Below, in pieces: positions 1 to 12,900 of a DNA stretch of 64,000 bases (the first letter of the stretch is position 1; every line of letters begins with the position of its first letter). The position numbers and the translations under genes were made by a program. The stretch is from Anseranas semipalmata (Eukaryota > Chordata > Aves > Anseriformes > Anseranatidae). Location: NCBI GenBank assembly GCA_013399115.1, contig VXAA01000173.1, positions 911,436 to 975,435 of the forward strand. Direction: 5' to 3'. The notes beneath the pieces were generated by a model. The model saw only the letters and a program-made list of their open reading frames with translations. It was not told where the DNA came from and did not search any database.

Positions 1-347
1 TTGGAAGAAAAAAGAAATGTTTGCCTCTTCTGTAAATGGAACTCCAGCCACCTCCCTCGCGCCCGCGCAGGAGCCTGCAGTTGTGCTTAGGCGGTAGGAG
101 ACCAAAAAAGTGGCTCCAGTGACACGAATCCCCAAACAGCAAATGTTGCTTGAATAATAGATTGATTTGCTTATGAGTGCTTTTCCCTAAGCAATACACA
201 TCAATAACTAATTATTTGCAGGAATAATTTTGCAAATTTCCCGTCATAAATAAATTCAAGAAAATTGTAAGGTGCTCCAACCCATTTGTGAACAGAAAGA
301 GGTAAAACTAATTATTCTCTTAGCTCAGATACTAATAGGCACATTAC

Positions 348-407
348 TTTTTTTTTTTTTTTTTTTTTTTTTTCTTTTTTTTTCTTGTTGGANNAAAAAA
401 AAAAAAA
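348..407. repeat. Poly(T)/poly(A) tract with two unknown bases
   Basis: A run of 26 T, then interrupted T runs, then NN at 393-394, then a run of 13 A. The NN beside opposing homopolymers is probably a sequencing or assembly join rather than true sequence. Confidence 0.8.
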
Positions 408-1047
408 GATCATTTAACTAAATTGGTCCAGAAGTTGAACTAGTTCATTAACTGTAAGTTTCTAGTGTAGTTTCAAACTTAATCACTGTTTATAAACCAA
501 TTGCATCTGTAATAAGGATTTACACATGATGAATGACATTAACTTCTAAACGAGCCGTTCTGCGAGTGGAAGAGCACCGAAGCCTGGTTTCTTGTGGTTT
601 TCTGCTTCAAGGCAGCTTCTCCGAAGCCTAATGAAACCTGCCTCCTGTAAAAGCCTTTCATGCCACAGGGCTGCTACTAGGGATTCTTTTCCTTATGCCC
701 AGCTGCTATTTTCACAAAACTGATCAGAACTTAATTATCTTCAGGGCTTCTGCCTTCCAAAATCATCCCCTCCAACTAACTTTTGGATCTGGCTTTCTTG
801 CTAAATGTACCCCTCCGCTTTTTTTTTCTCCTGACAGGGCATGGCAGAATACATTGAAACTTACAGCTTGTTAACTGCTAATGTTTCCAGGAGGTGTGTT
901 CTGCCTTTTAGACGAGAGGACAACATCTGTCTTGGATATTTATATGTTTGTATTTGGTGGCAAGACAAATATAAATTTTCGCAGAGGAGCAAAACAAATC
1001 ATATATTTGGATCAGTTTCTGTCTCCACAGCTAAGTTGCTGCTTATC

Positions 1048-1158
1048 TTATCTCGATAAAATCCCCTCCATAATGTCTCTTTCCAGCTCGGTGAATTGCT
1101 TCTTAATATGTTCAATATTTGCTATTGTTGCTGCGATAGCCTTGTATTGAAAACAGAC
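1048..1158 (-). CDS. Possible terminal coding exon of an unidentified gene
   Basis: On the minus strand an acceptor-like TTATTTCACCAG is followed in phase 0 by 36 open codons and a stop. The peptide is VCFQYKAIAATIANIEHIKK then QFTELERDIMEGILSR. It looks helical and amphipathic, with a charged heptad-like pattern and little low complexity, unlike most chance frames here. I do not recognise the family. There is no strong AATAAA just downstream and the polypyrimidine tract is weak, so a chance open frame remains quite possible. Confidence 0.2.
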   Translation of the reverse strand, partial: VCFQYKAIAATIANIEHIKKQFTELERDIMEGILSR

Positions 1159-4100
1159 CTGGTGAAATAAGCTTCTGTGTGACACAACATGGATGTTGTG
1201 CCCGTGCGAGGGGCAAGCTGGGTGGGGTTGCATATCCCAAACCATCACCCGCTCCCTTCGGATGTGCCGTGAGCTGCATCCCAGCCGCAAGCTGCCGCTG
1301 CCTGTCTAGTTGTGCACGAAATGCCCCCTTCTCCTCCCGGCTTGCGCACCTTTGCTCTCCCATTCATTGTCTCACTAGCACGGCAGTGGCTATTCAGCTC
1401 TGTCATTTTTCAAATGTCAGCCAGTAACTCCATCCAGGTTTGCTCCTGCGATGCTGATAACACAATTCCTACGGCTTAGTCTCTTGTCAAGCACTTTCTC
1501 TCCAGGGTATTCTATTTTGCTCATTGTCAGCAGCTTTCTCTGGAGAAACTAAATCCTTCCTTCCCTCCCCATTTTCTCCTGCCCTTCTGTTAAATAATCT
1601 GTCTGCTCACAGCTCAGCCAAAAACGGCTCTCGTGGAAAACTGGGCCCAAAGCCCAAGTGTTGCCTGGTCACTAACTTGGAGCAGCAAATCCAGGGCAAT
1701 TGTTTTACCAGCTCGGCTCTGCTGTGGCTCCGGGTCGCCTCAAAGGACTGAGGCAGATCATTGACACTTCATCACAGGAGGAGCTAAAATTGTTCCCCAC
1801 TCGCCCGATCGTGCTGCTTCGTGATGTTGGGTCTGCACTGGCTGCCTCCACGTCACCTAGCTGAGCTGCTCCTGTAGCCTTCCTTCAAGCTTGTTTAAAC
1901 AGGGACGTCCAGGTGAAAATTAATCCAAGTTAGCCAACAGCATGAATTTAAAGTGGTGTACTTAAACTACACTGGCCTGTAGCATGACTGCTCTTATTCA
2001 GATTTAAAGTGGCCTTAATTTGGTTGTTTACTTCAAAGCTAAATTCAGTGAAGCCTGCTTCTAATTCTGGGTAAATGTGTCCACACAGGTGTTTAATCCA
2101 GTTTACCTATGCAAATCTTGCTCGGGTTAGCTGCCCTGGTCCTCCGCATGCCAACAGATCTCCGGAGAGCAGGATATTCCAGGGAATATGTAAGGTTGGT
2201 CCGTGCATCGCTGCTGCAGCGGGGCGAGTTTATGCTGCGCTTGCACCAAGGCTCGTTCCCTGTCTGACCCTGCAGCTTGTGACAGGCTTGTAATGTGGCA
2301 GGAAGGAAGGTAGTCCCCTTGAGGACCACCCTCTACCCCTTGAGAGCGAGCAGTGACCCTCATCTGTCCTCCGCTGTGTTGGTATCTTTGCCCAAGTCCT
2401 TGTAGGGGCTGCATAAGCACCAATGTCCTTGTCTAGAAAAGCCGTGGGAGGAAAGGAAATAAATCTCATTTTTGTAAGTATAGGGAAAACATGAGAACAC
2501 AGCTAGTATTAGTGGTGCTTTTGTATTAATAAGTCTCTAATAAAACACCATTTTTTTTTCCAGTCTAAAAATATTCCTCCAGCTTGGCAGCCTCTTGTAG
2601 CTGTGATAATGAATGTGTAGCAGCATGTGCATGCCATAGCTCCTGCCCTTTCCTCCTTGCACTAGCAGCAGCTCTGCTGCTGTCTTAGGAGAGACTCGAG
2701 GGCACGCAGATTGAGCTGTAAGAAAGCTAGTCCTGACTCCTACCTTCTGAAAGGCCGCAGCCTGGAAATCATCTCGATTCCAGTGGAACCAAGCATGTTA
2801 TGGAAATGCCGCGTCCCTGAGCCAGAGAGAGCAGTAGAATACAAAACAAGAATGGCACAAAATTTAAAAACAAAAAGCTAATTTTAAAATGATCAAACTA
2901 ATATATACTTGTATGTCTATATTTATATTTTCTGTGCATCCAAAAATCCGTGGAACACCCTGCTGAAAGGCAATTACGGAGCTTGGAGCAAAGAAGGCAC
3001 TCTGCACGCATTCAGGTTTATGAATGTGCGGTACGATGGTTCTTTGGGGTCTTAGCTGAGAGAGGGCCTTGTTATTGGTGCTGTGTAAATGTGCCCTTGT
3101 GCTGTGGAAACTTTTAGTCTAGCCTGATAATAAATGCCAAAACCGTAGCCCGGGCTTGACCATGGACCTGCTTCGTGGCCAGGTGACACTGGGGAAGGCC
3201 GCCTTTCTGCTGGGGGCATGGCCTGTGCTTATACTGTGTTTTTTGGGGTAGGTCTGACAGCTGTGAGCCCATAGCTTCTGGGGATAGGTGTGTTTGGGAA
3301 AGTGGCATGGTCTCATGGAGCTCTTTGCTGCAAACTTGAGCTGGTGGAAGGAAGAATTTTGTCTGAATTTCGGTGCGTTAGTGATGTTCATTTCCTCACA
3401 GTGCACGTTTTGCGTTCTCCACGGTGCTTGTTGAACTGACATGAGAAGTTTTATACCTGCGTAGCAGGCCGACTGTTCCAGAGACTCGTTCTTCTCTATT
3501 AGCACCAGGGGAGGGATCTTAATTTTTGAGCATCCCTGTGTATGTGATTAAGAAAAAACCCACTGTGCTGCAGGAAAGGAATCCACTTGTTTTCTGGGGC
3601 AGGGGAGAAAGCAGGAGATGTGGCGGGTGTTCTGCGGGATGCAGCGGCGAGGACCCGCAGAGGGCTCTCCGGTGGCATCCAACCAGTCTCTCTCAACTCC
3701 AGAGTTTTTGATTCCTGAACTCAGGCTGTGCCGAAATCCTCCAGAAGGTGCCTGTTGCGTTGCCCCCTGCCTGGGAGCAGCCCCCCAGTTACTCGGGGAC
3801 CCCAGGCGAGCAGGGGCTGCGCTCGTCCTGCGGGCAGCCTGGCTGCTGGGAGCAGCCCCAGCGGGACAAGGGGAGCATGTAGTGATGGATGCAGTCATGT
3901 CGAGCCTTTGTCGGCCTCGAGCACCGCACAGGTAGACGCGGGAAGCCTTGCCCTGTCCCCGCAAGATGCCCGAGCTGCTGTTGCTTGGCTGGGACAGGAG
4001 AGCTGCGGTGCCAAGCAGGAGGGTGGGCATGGGGATCCTGCTGCCGTGTGCAAGCCTCCTGCAGTTCTCCTCATCTCTCTTCCTCTCCGTTTTGGAGACT

Positions 4101-5969
4101 GTTTAAAGAAATGATGGGCAGATAGCTGATCCTGTGGGCATCAAACAGCCTAAGCTGGGTTACTCTTATGCTCTCAGCATTCCCCTAGAAGGATAGTGGG
4201 GTGGAAACGTAGTTCCCGTAATCTGCCTTGTCCCAGAAGCAAGCCACAGCTCCTCTGCTCTGTGGCCTTACAGGCAGTGTAGAATGAGCTTGGAAGATGG
4301 GCAGCTGTTGATCTTTTGGACCAGCTTGGACCATCACAGCCAGAAATTACAAATCACTTCTGAAGCCCAGATTTTATTTCTGCATTCCTTCCTTTCTCTC
4401 AGATGAAAAAAGATGTCCAGATATTTGTCATGTTGTCATCATTCAGGCTTTTCTCTTTGGAGTTCAATTTAGTCTTATACTCCCCCCCTGCCTGTATGGG
4501 TAGCCAGAAATAGATGTGAAGAGCAAAATTTACAGGATACTGGTGTCAAGCTGCAGCCACTTTTGGCCTGTGAGTTTAGCAAGCGCATGAAGGCTTCCTC
4601 GATGGATAGCGGAGGGATATCTCATTGATCGTGTCCAACAGGATGATCCTGGGGAGAGCATGGCTTGGAGAAATTAAACATTTAGCATGTATCATTTATT
4701 ATTTAAATTGCATGCCATATCACTAGGTGGGAAAATACCTGCTGTGAGGAGCCCTGCTATTTCTGCTTGGTTTTCCTCCTTTTCCTCTCTCTCCTTCCCC
4801 CACTCTGCTGCTCTTCCCTTGCAACAACTTTGTCCTCTGCAGCAAGCCTCCGTGTTGCAGTTACGCAGAGGGTGGTGTTAGTCTGGGCTTGGAGTGGCGT
4901 CCAAACATATCAAATGGGGAATGGGGCGTGCGATCACAGCCCTGCTGTGCTTTGTCTGCAGACTTTGGATGCACATTCCTACAGGTTACCCGCTGATTTC
5001 CCATCGCAGTTGAACTCGCGGCTCTCAGCACGCCCCAGCAATACGCTGACAGCTGAATTTGGCCAAGCGTTTGCCCTTCCTGTTGACATGCATTGCGAGT
5101 TTAATCTGTGTGCTCCCATCACATGCAGCTGAAAGATTTATTGCTGCTGGAGGAGCCTCAGAAGAAATGTCCTTTTCTTGCAGTTTTACCTTGAAGTTTC
5201 AGTAGTGGATTGATAATTCACTGCACGTGCAGTGCACAGGGCACTTATTTCTTCCTAACTCACTTTTGGAAGGCTGTTCATGACTGGCAATGAGGCAGTC
5301 AGGCTCAGCAGAAAAAGGAAAAGCTACAGCAGTGGTCAGATGTGGCCAGAGCACCTGGGGCAAAGGAAACTGAAAAGGCTGCAGAAAGGTAAAGTCAGCC
5401 ATTTCCTTGCACAGTCTCTCTCCTATTCCCTTTCACAAGGACAGTGAGCTGGCTTGCACTGCTTGCATCCTGGGAAATACTCATAATGGATTTCCCTCTG
5501 CAGAAAACATTTACCAGTGACTTTGTCTCTGAAAGAACAGAGCAGAAAATGTAATTGAACCAGCAAATCATCAATAGCTTGGTCTACTGGGTAGAGCAGA
5601 AGACTTGAGAGACGGGACTCGGAGCCGTTTTCCAGCATGGTTGCAGACTGGGTGCTGGCCCTGGGCCAGATGACTCTAGTTTAGTGTTTGCTTGCTCGCT
5701 CACCAAAGCCTTGGTGCTCAGCAATTTGACTTCTTGCCACTTGTTTTAGGCCATCCATGGAAGGTATGCACCGCGGCCGGCAGGTGGTTTCCAGGCACCT
5801 AGCAGAAGAGCGTTTGCAAAGGGAAGAGCGTTACCTCATTTGTTGATTATAGTTCAGAGAAAAAGCCTTAATGATTGTTTAAATGGAAAACGTTTTGTGT
5901 ACACAGGAGACAATTCACAGCTGTCACGTGAAGCCTGGTGCTGAACAGTGACAGGCTCCTGCGTAGTCC

Positions 5970-6095
5970 TTGTCATTTCAAAGTGCTTGGCAGGTCGGTA
6001 CCATTATCTCTGTTTTACAGCTGGCAGAACTGGGCCACAAGCAGGTAAAGGGATTGGCAGAAGTAACTCAGCAGCTGGTTTTTCAGTGCTTTTTT
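5970..6095. mobile_element. Ancient CORE-SINE/MIR-like remnant
   Basis: ATTATCTCTGTTTTACAGCT then AACTGGGCCACAAGCAGGTA and AAGGGATTGGCAGAAGTAAC parallel the same SINE segment seen elsewhere in this window. It is well decayed and lies in intergenic sequence. Confidence 0.4.
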
Positions 6096-6849
6096 TATAA
6101 AACTTGTGTCACTTCAGTAGCAAATGCCAGAAGAAACAAGCCTGTCTATTACAAAAAAAGGGCAACATTTCAATTTGGAGTGGAAAATTTGGACGGAGGC
6201 TCTTCTGTCTCATATCTCTGATTCCTTGCTTTCAGCTTTTCCTCTTCCCTGTGCTTTAGAAGAAATCAGGACTTTTATACTGACAGTTTTTTTTGTGGAA
6301 AAGCTTAAGTTGGGAAATGTTCTACAGGGTTTTAATGGACAGAGAAGAAAAGAACCTCTTCAAACTTAATTGCTTTGACATTTCTCTTCCTCAAGTGCTG
6401 ATGCAATTGTAGAGTATCAAAGCCTGTGTTCAGGATGCTTTAGTGCACACGTCCTAGGAGTGAACCTCCAAAGGAGGAAAGGCCGGGCATGCATCTATCA
6501 CAGCTCATTACAGCTCTGCGTCCTACTCTTCTGCCTGCTGAAGCGAACAAGAGCTTTGTATTTCTGACTAGTGCTTAGAGGCTCAGCTTCTCAGAATTGT
6601 TGAGCTGCTGAAGGTCCTGCCTTAGTTGTTGATGCTTGAGCTAAGCTAACATTCAGCGCCCTGCAACAAGCTTTGCTGAGTGCTGAGGAGCTTGTGAAGG
6701 GTCTGTAGATTTGACCCATTTCACCTCAGCATGCAAAAATAAATTTTGAGACTACCTTGAAGCCAGGAATATAAAATCAGTCACTCATGGCACATCCATG
6801 GGGACACCAATGTCTTGGGTACTGGCTGTGGAGTCCTGTTGTCATGTCT

Positions 6850-6975
6850 GGCTTGCCGTTTGACCCCTGGCAGACTCTCCGAGCTTGGCCCCCCCCTTTT
6901 TTCTTCAGTAAAATGGGGATGATACCAGCTTCCCGGTAAGGCCTGGTTATAGAAATTGGAGTGCTTTGAAATCCA
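6850..6975. mobile_element. Ancient CORE-SINE/MIR-like remnant
   Basis: TTCTTCAGTAAAATGGGGAT followed by GATACCAGCTTCCCGGTAAG and GGAGTGCTTTGAAATC matches the order of the amniote SINE core (aaaatggggataat ... gtaaagcgctttgaa). Part of a 92-codon open frame overlaps its end, which argues against that frame being a gene. Confidence 0.5.
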
Positions 6976-9900
6976 TCTTTGCCAATGCTTTAGTGAATGG
7001 TATGTTTGACAGACACACTTTGTGTCCTTTTCAGGAGTGGGATATTTATATGAAGGAATTACGTGTGTTTATTAAGTCTTGCTCCAGTCTGCCTCAATCT
7101 AGTGGGAGTGTGAGTAGAATTACAGTTGCATTCGATGATGCCTGGTTTGATGTTGGTTCTTCCAGACTGGCACTTAATGAAGCTTGGAAAGTCAAGAAAA
7201 GTGCTCCAATCAGGCAAGCTCACTACTCTCACTGGAAATTGTAATTAAAGGGGAAGATTTGTCAGGAACATCCAAATGAGAGCCAGATCTGTTTTTGCAA
7301 GAAGCAGAAAACCTTTGGACCCTAAGCTGTCCGAGAGCTGCTTCCAAAACTCTGCCCATTCGCTTGAAACTAGCCCTCAAAGACCCTCTGCTAATTGTGT
7401 TATTGCTGCTTAATCTTGGCAGGCATTTATTTGGCTTCCAGTTACGGTGGGCTTTGGGGAGGAAGGCTACATGAAAGCACTGCTGGTGGCAGGGTGAGGG
7501 TGGGAAGAGGAGGTTGCTGTGGATGCTGAGCATCCCCTGCCACTCACCGTCTCGGCGTAGGTTCAGTAGGGCTGGCAGAACTGCCTTATGAAGGAGCAGT
7601 CTCAAGAAAAATTGCAAGGCAAGGTGCCCCGCTGTCATATGATGTATGTTACAGGAATAGATCAAGCAGATGTTGAGTACAAGAGTGCTAATCTAATACA
7701 CATTAATGAAATTTGGGACTATTGGTTTATTCAGCTCAAGACGGTGAGCAATAAATCGTTCCTTGATGGAGCAGATTAGTTTCTTCTGAAGCCTCCAACA
7801 TCTATACCTCGACATGCAGCTCCACAGCTCCTATAGCCTGCACATGATGTAGGAGGGGAAGCAGGCTGATTGGGACGTGTAGGAGGCGATGCTGTACCCC
7901 CGTGTTTATAAATGATGAATGCTGTGAGCATAGCTTGCTGTTTGCGAGTAACCAGCCCGCGGTAAGGCATGTCCTGATGGGGAAGGAAGGTCGTGATCCC
8001 TCCTGTGGGTCATCTCTAGAGGGCACCACCTGCCCCGGGGGCCTCCAGTGGTGCCTGGCATGGCTGGGGCTCCTGCTGGCCGTGGGCAGGTCTCTGTGTG
8101 GGTCTCCCACGTACATGCGAGATGTGGCCGTGCTGCTCGGCTCTGCGCGAGGCGACTCGAGCTAGCCCAGAGGCGTGTGCCGGGCTTACAGCGCCGCGCT
8201 GGCTCTCTCTTGGCACCAGTGCCTCACCTGCCCTTTGCCTTTCTCCAGCTTTGCATGTAAATATGTGCAGCTGGGCTCTGACCTTTTTGAAATGTGCAGG
8301 GCTTCATCCCGAGCTCTGGAGCTGAGTGTATCTGTGATACACCCAGGAAACCACAATATCTGTAGGGAAAAAGACAATGCGATCCTAATTCCTTGTTTTC
8401 TCTCTTCCCTTTCCTGATGGGGGCTTTAAATCAGTCTCTGACAGAGCCTCTTTCCCAGTGGTGTTATTTGTGGGCAGATGCAAATCAACAGAGCTTCCTT
8501 CTAATTTGGCCAGTTCAGGCTTTAAGCTTCTCTCTGTCTGGTCTGAAACTCCAAACAGACATGTCTGCTCCCTTCTTTTCTTACCACTACTCCATTATTC
8601 ATCCTTCAGGAGATGAGATGAAAGAAAGCCGGAACAAGGACACTTAGGCTGCTGTATTTGAGGGTGGGAGCAGAGCCATGCTCTGTGGAAAAATGCTAAT
8701 GTGTGTGCAGAAGCAGAGAGCAGAGGTTGCATCTATAATAGAAACCCACAAAAAGCACAGTCCTAAGGTTACAAAGTGATGTACTAAAAAGCTAGGAATT
8801 GCCAGAAAAGAGGTTTCTGGTGAATCTCAATTTGCACCTTTGTGTATATGCGTTATGATAGTCTTTAACTATGCGGCTCCGTTATCCTGTTCCAAAGCTC
8901 CCAACCTGCCTCGCTTGGTGTGCAGGATGGATGGTGCTCGCTCGCTCAGCCTCTGTTCAGTAAGGTGTCTTCTGTGGGGTCCTGTCTATCCCTGTATACA
9001 TGCTCCGATCCTGCTTGGGAAAACAGACTGGTGAATTTAAAGCCTTATTTATGGGATTTTATGGCATCGATTGCTATTGTATCGATATGCTTCACAAACA
9101 ATAAATAACCCCTCTGGCTCTTAAGAAGGGGCATTTCCTGTTTGGAAATGTCTGTGCCTCAAAACTAATGTGAAAATAAGTTACGTTTCGGATGACAAGG
9201 ACCTGAGGTGATCAAGCACCCAGCCCGAGGCCGTCGGGGTTCAGGACGTGGCTCTTGCAGCCTCGGGTAGCAATTGCAAGCGCTCGGCCGTTCCACACAC
9301 CAGGCCGCAGTCTCCTGTCAGGCATCCAGAAAGCACATCTGAGCAAACGTCGGAGCGGCTGCTCAGCGATGCGCTGCTCTGAGGTGGTGCCCGGTTCTTG
9401 TGGGAGCTGGCTCGGCACCTGGGAGCAGCCCCAGAGGAGCCCCCGGCTCCGCGTGGCTGAGCGGAGATGCTGACCGTGCTCATCCTGGAGCTTCAAACAG
9501 CCCCTGAGGTGGGAGGGGAGAGGCTGGGGGCTTGGGGGTTTTGTTGAAGTGTTTGGTTCCGCCTTTGTTGCGTTGCTGATTGGGGACAATAGTTTTCCAT
9601 TTGAAAAAGTGGCCCTTCTTTAACATCATTTTCTTTTCAAAAATGGTCTTTTGTAGAAGGGGAAATACGAGAAAGTTTAGACCAGCTTCTTCCTCTTGCT
9701 GTGATACAGGAACCAGTGACTGCTCTGTAGCACGTTAATGCACCTTGTGCACCCTCCTGCACGCCTCAGCGAGCGGTAGCTGGAAGGTCGCTGCATGATG
9801 TGCTGCTGTCACCAAACCTCCCCTTTTTCTGTTTGGGACGCGTGGATGCCCAGCATACTGTCACGTCCATGTCTGGGGGGTGCCTTCAGGTATTTTCATT

Positions 9901-12900
9901 CCGTCCTCTGCGGTAGCAGATGAGGCAGCCCGTGCTCCAGTTCCCATCCTTTTGGGGCTAGATGAAGGGAGAGCAGAGGTTGAGGTGGCTTCAGAGGAAA
10001 GAAACCAAAGGTGCAAACCAAACAAAAAATCCTTTAAGTGACTGTTAGGATCCCCATCGGGAAAGAAAATAAGGGTGGCCTGAGGAAAACTAAAAGATCC
10101 CGACGAAATAAATGAAACCTGTGAAAGGCAAGCATGTGGTAGAAGGGAGAGGGGCAAGGCAGATGTCTTCCCATCCTCAGGAGCAAGTCAGGGGCTGTGG
10201 ATGCATTTCTGCTGGCTGCCTGCCCGCCTGTCTGAGAACCTGGCCCTGTCTGGCGCCTTTTTTTTTTTTTTTTTTCCCCTGAATCTTGTGTTTGAATTTA
10301 CAACTTGAAGTGCAGCAGAAAGGTTCTCCTGGAACATTGCCGTTGATGAGATTGTCTGCCCACAAGGGTGAGTGCCGATTTGGAGGAGGGAGAGGCTTGG
10401 TTTTTACTTGCATGCCTTTTGTGAACTTGTATTGCCCTGCTTATTGCTCTTAGTTCTGAGTTTCTGCTGTACTGCGTTTCTGTGGGCTAGTTGGCTTTTA
10501 GTCGTGTTTGACACTTGTGGGTCAGGAACAGTTTATCCCCAGATATATCCCGAGTTCAGTGCCCGGTGGATCTCATTGGGATTTTCTGTGTAGTCTAGGA
10601 GCGGAGGGGAAATGGGGCCGAGGTACAGAGCACAGACAGAAGCCATGAAGACCATCGCAGCCACCTCCTGCGATGGGTGACACAGCTCACCCACGCTTCC
10701 TCTCGGGAGCGTGCCAGGTGACTTGTTCTCACTGAGGCTTCCCAGGTCTCCGGTCTTCAAATGCTCACGCAGTTTGAATAATGCATGAAGTTCCAGCACC
10801 TGCTGGGGTCAAATATTCTTCTCTAGCCTCTTAGATCTTTAGAAGACAAATACCTTTTTACTTGAAAACCTTCCCCTTGCCCTCTGTGCTACCTGTTCCC
10901 CTAAGCTGTCGCGCTTTCTGCAAACCTTCCATCTTTCTAAATACCCAATTGCCACGAGGGTTAACAGCCCTCTCGTACAAGGATCTCGTTCCTTCCTGTT
11001 GGCTTTGATAGTTAGAAGGGCGACTTTTCTTTCTCCATGAAGGCGGCAGCCTGACTGACTGTATTTGGCCGCAATGATTAAATTCAGCCAAGCCATAGCA
11101 GGGTGCTGTGCATCTGGGGACATTCACCTTTCTCTTCCCCTTGCCCCTCATTAAGCAGACTGTGGGAGTTTCTTCTGCAATGCTGGGTAGGCACTGGGAG
11201 GTGTAACAGGGAACGTGTTGGGTCAGCTACGACCAGGACATCCGCATATGTGGGGCTGTGGCCGCTCAGGAACGTGTCCCCTCCTCTCCGCGTGTGGGTG
11301 GCCTCTGCCCCGCTCTGCGACCTGCAGAAGGGAGCTGGGGCACCGCGCCGTGTACGTGCCTGAGGCAGGTGCTGGGGTGTTACGCAGTGAAGCAGGAGCT
11401 GCTGGCGTGATTCTGGTGCTCAGTGGGCATCTCTTGGCACAGACGGGGACAACTCCTGTCCCTCTGTACAAAACGACCTCAGGCTGGGAGTTGCCGTCGC
11501 AGTATTGCTGGCAGAGGCCTGGTAACTCCGAGCCCTTGCAGGGAGGGAAGTCCGCAGCGCGATGTAAAGAGCAGGCAGAACAGCCACCAGCTCTGCCACG
11601 AGTCTGGAGGAGGCTGTGCTGGCAGAGAGGGGTTTCCAGACAGGCGATAAGGCAGATACCATAAGAGGAGCCCGTCTTGGCTGCCGGTTAGGACCTAAAA
11701 GTGCAGGGGGATGTCTGAAGTGACGGGTGTCTGCCTGGGGGCCGAGGGCTGACTTTGGCCCCCTGGGGCAAGGAGGGATCAGTGGCTCTGGACTGTGAGG
11801 GTCAAGGTGCTCATGGCAGAGTTAGGGCGCTGTAAATTTAACTGTGCATTGCAGCAGGTCTTCCCCTGCTTGCTGCAGGACGGCCTGTTCCTTACTTAGC
11901 AGGTGCTGTTTGCAGGTAGCGCCTTCACTTTTGTGCTCTGTAGCTGCGTGGTTTGAGGACGGGGCGGGATGCACCGCAGGCCACAGCTGTCACAGTGCCT
12001 CTGTGTGTGTGCCAGGCAGCAGTGCTGGAGCCTGCAGTGCCCCAGGTTTGAGCAGGTGGCGGGGGATTCGTGACGAGGTTTCCTCAGGACACCCCAACCC
12101 CCCGGCATTAAGCCAGAACTGGTTCCGTTCCGATTCCTGTTCCCCCCCGGCTGCTCCAGCTGTTGGGATGCAGGGGCTGCTCAAACAACAGATGTTGGGC
12201 AACATGCACGTCTCTGTGTCTTGTTCATGTGCCAGAGATCTACAGTGTGGAAAGCCTAAGCGATTACCTGCTGCAGTTAGGCTGACAGGTATTACCTGCA
12301 GGATGGTAGCCAGATAGATCCCAGCTGGGTGGAGACAGGGCTGGCTGAGAGCTGGGCAATGCGCAGGACGCTTTGCCATCTCTGGGCAGTGGCGGCTGCT
12401 CTCGCACCAAACCTGCCTCTTGCAGCAGGATTGCTAATCCCAGGGGCCTTGCGTGACCCCTGTCGTGTCCCTCCCTCGCCCCCCTGCCTCTCCACCAACC
12501 TTGTGTCAGAGGGGCAGCAGCAGCCACCCCGTTCGGAGGCTTCCTGCCTGCGGTCCCGGCACGGGGCCCAACGGTGTCAGCCCTCCAGCTGCCCCATGCG
12601 GGCCCGGCAGGCAGGAGGCTGCCTGGAGCAGACGCTCGGCCCCGGTTGATGTGAAGGTGAGAGGCCAAAGCCTGGCTCGTGCCAGGAAGCGAGGTTCAGC
12701 AAGCGGCACCCTGCGTGCTGCCGTTGCTGTGCTTGTGGCTTCAGAGCTTCTTGTGCTTGCCCAAGCGTTGCTCTGACAGATGCTGGACTTGGTGCTTGTG
12801 GCTGGGGGGGGTCTTCTGGGTGCATAATCTGATAATTAATCGTAGCAGGGCGTCCTTGCCAGCTGGAGGATGATGAGGGAGGGACTGAGCAGCACTGCAC

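Noticed and set aside
3548..4030. 160-codon minus-strand open frame in the intergenic region
   Set aside because: Ala/Ser/Pro/Arg-rich composition typical of chance frames in GC-rich DNA. No splice structure or recognisable motif.
6966..7244. 92-codon plus-strand open frame
   Set aside because: It starts at the end of a worn SINE-like remnant and has no family resemblance. It is probably chance.
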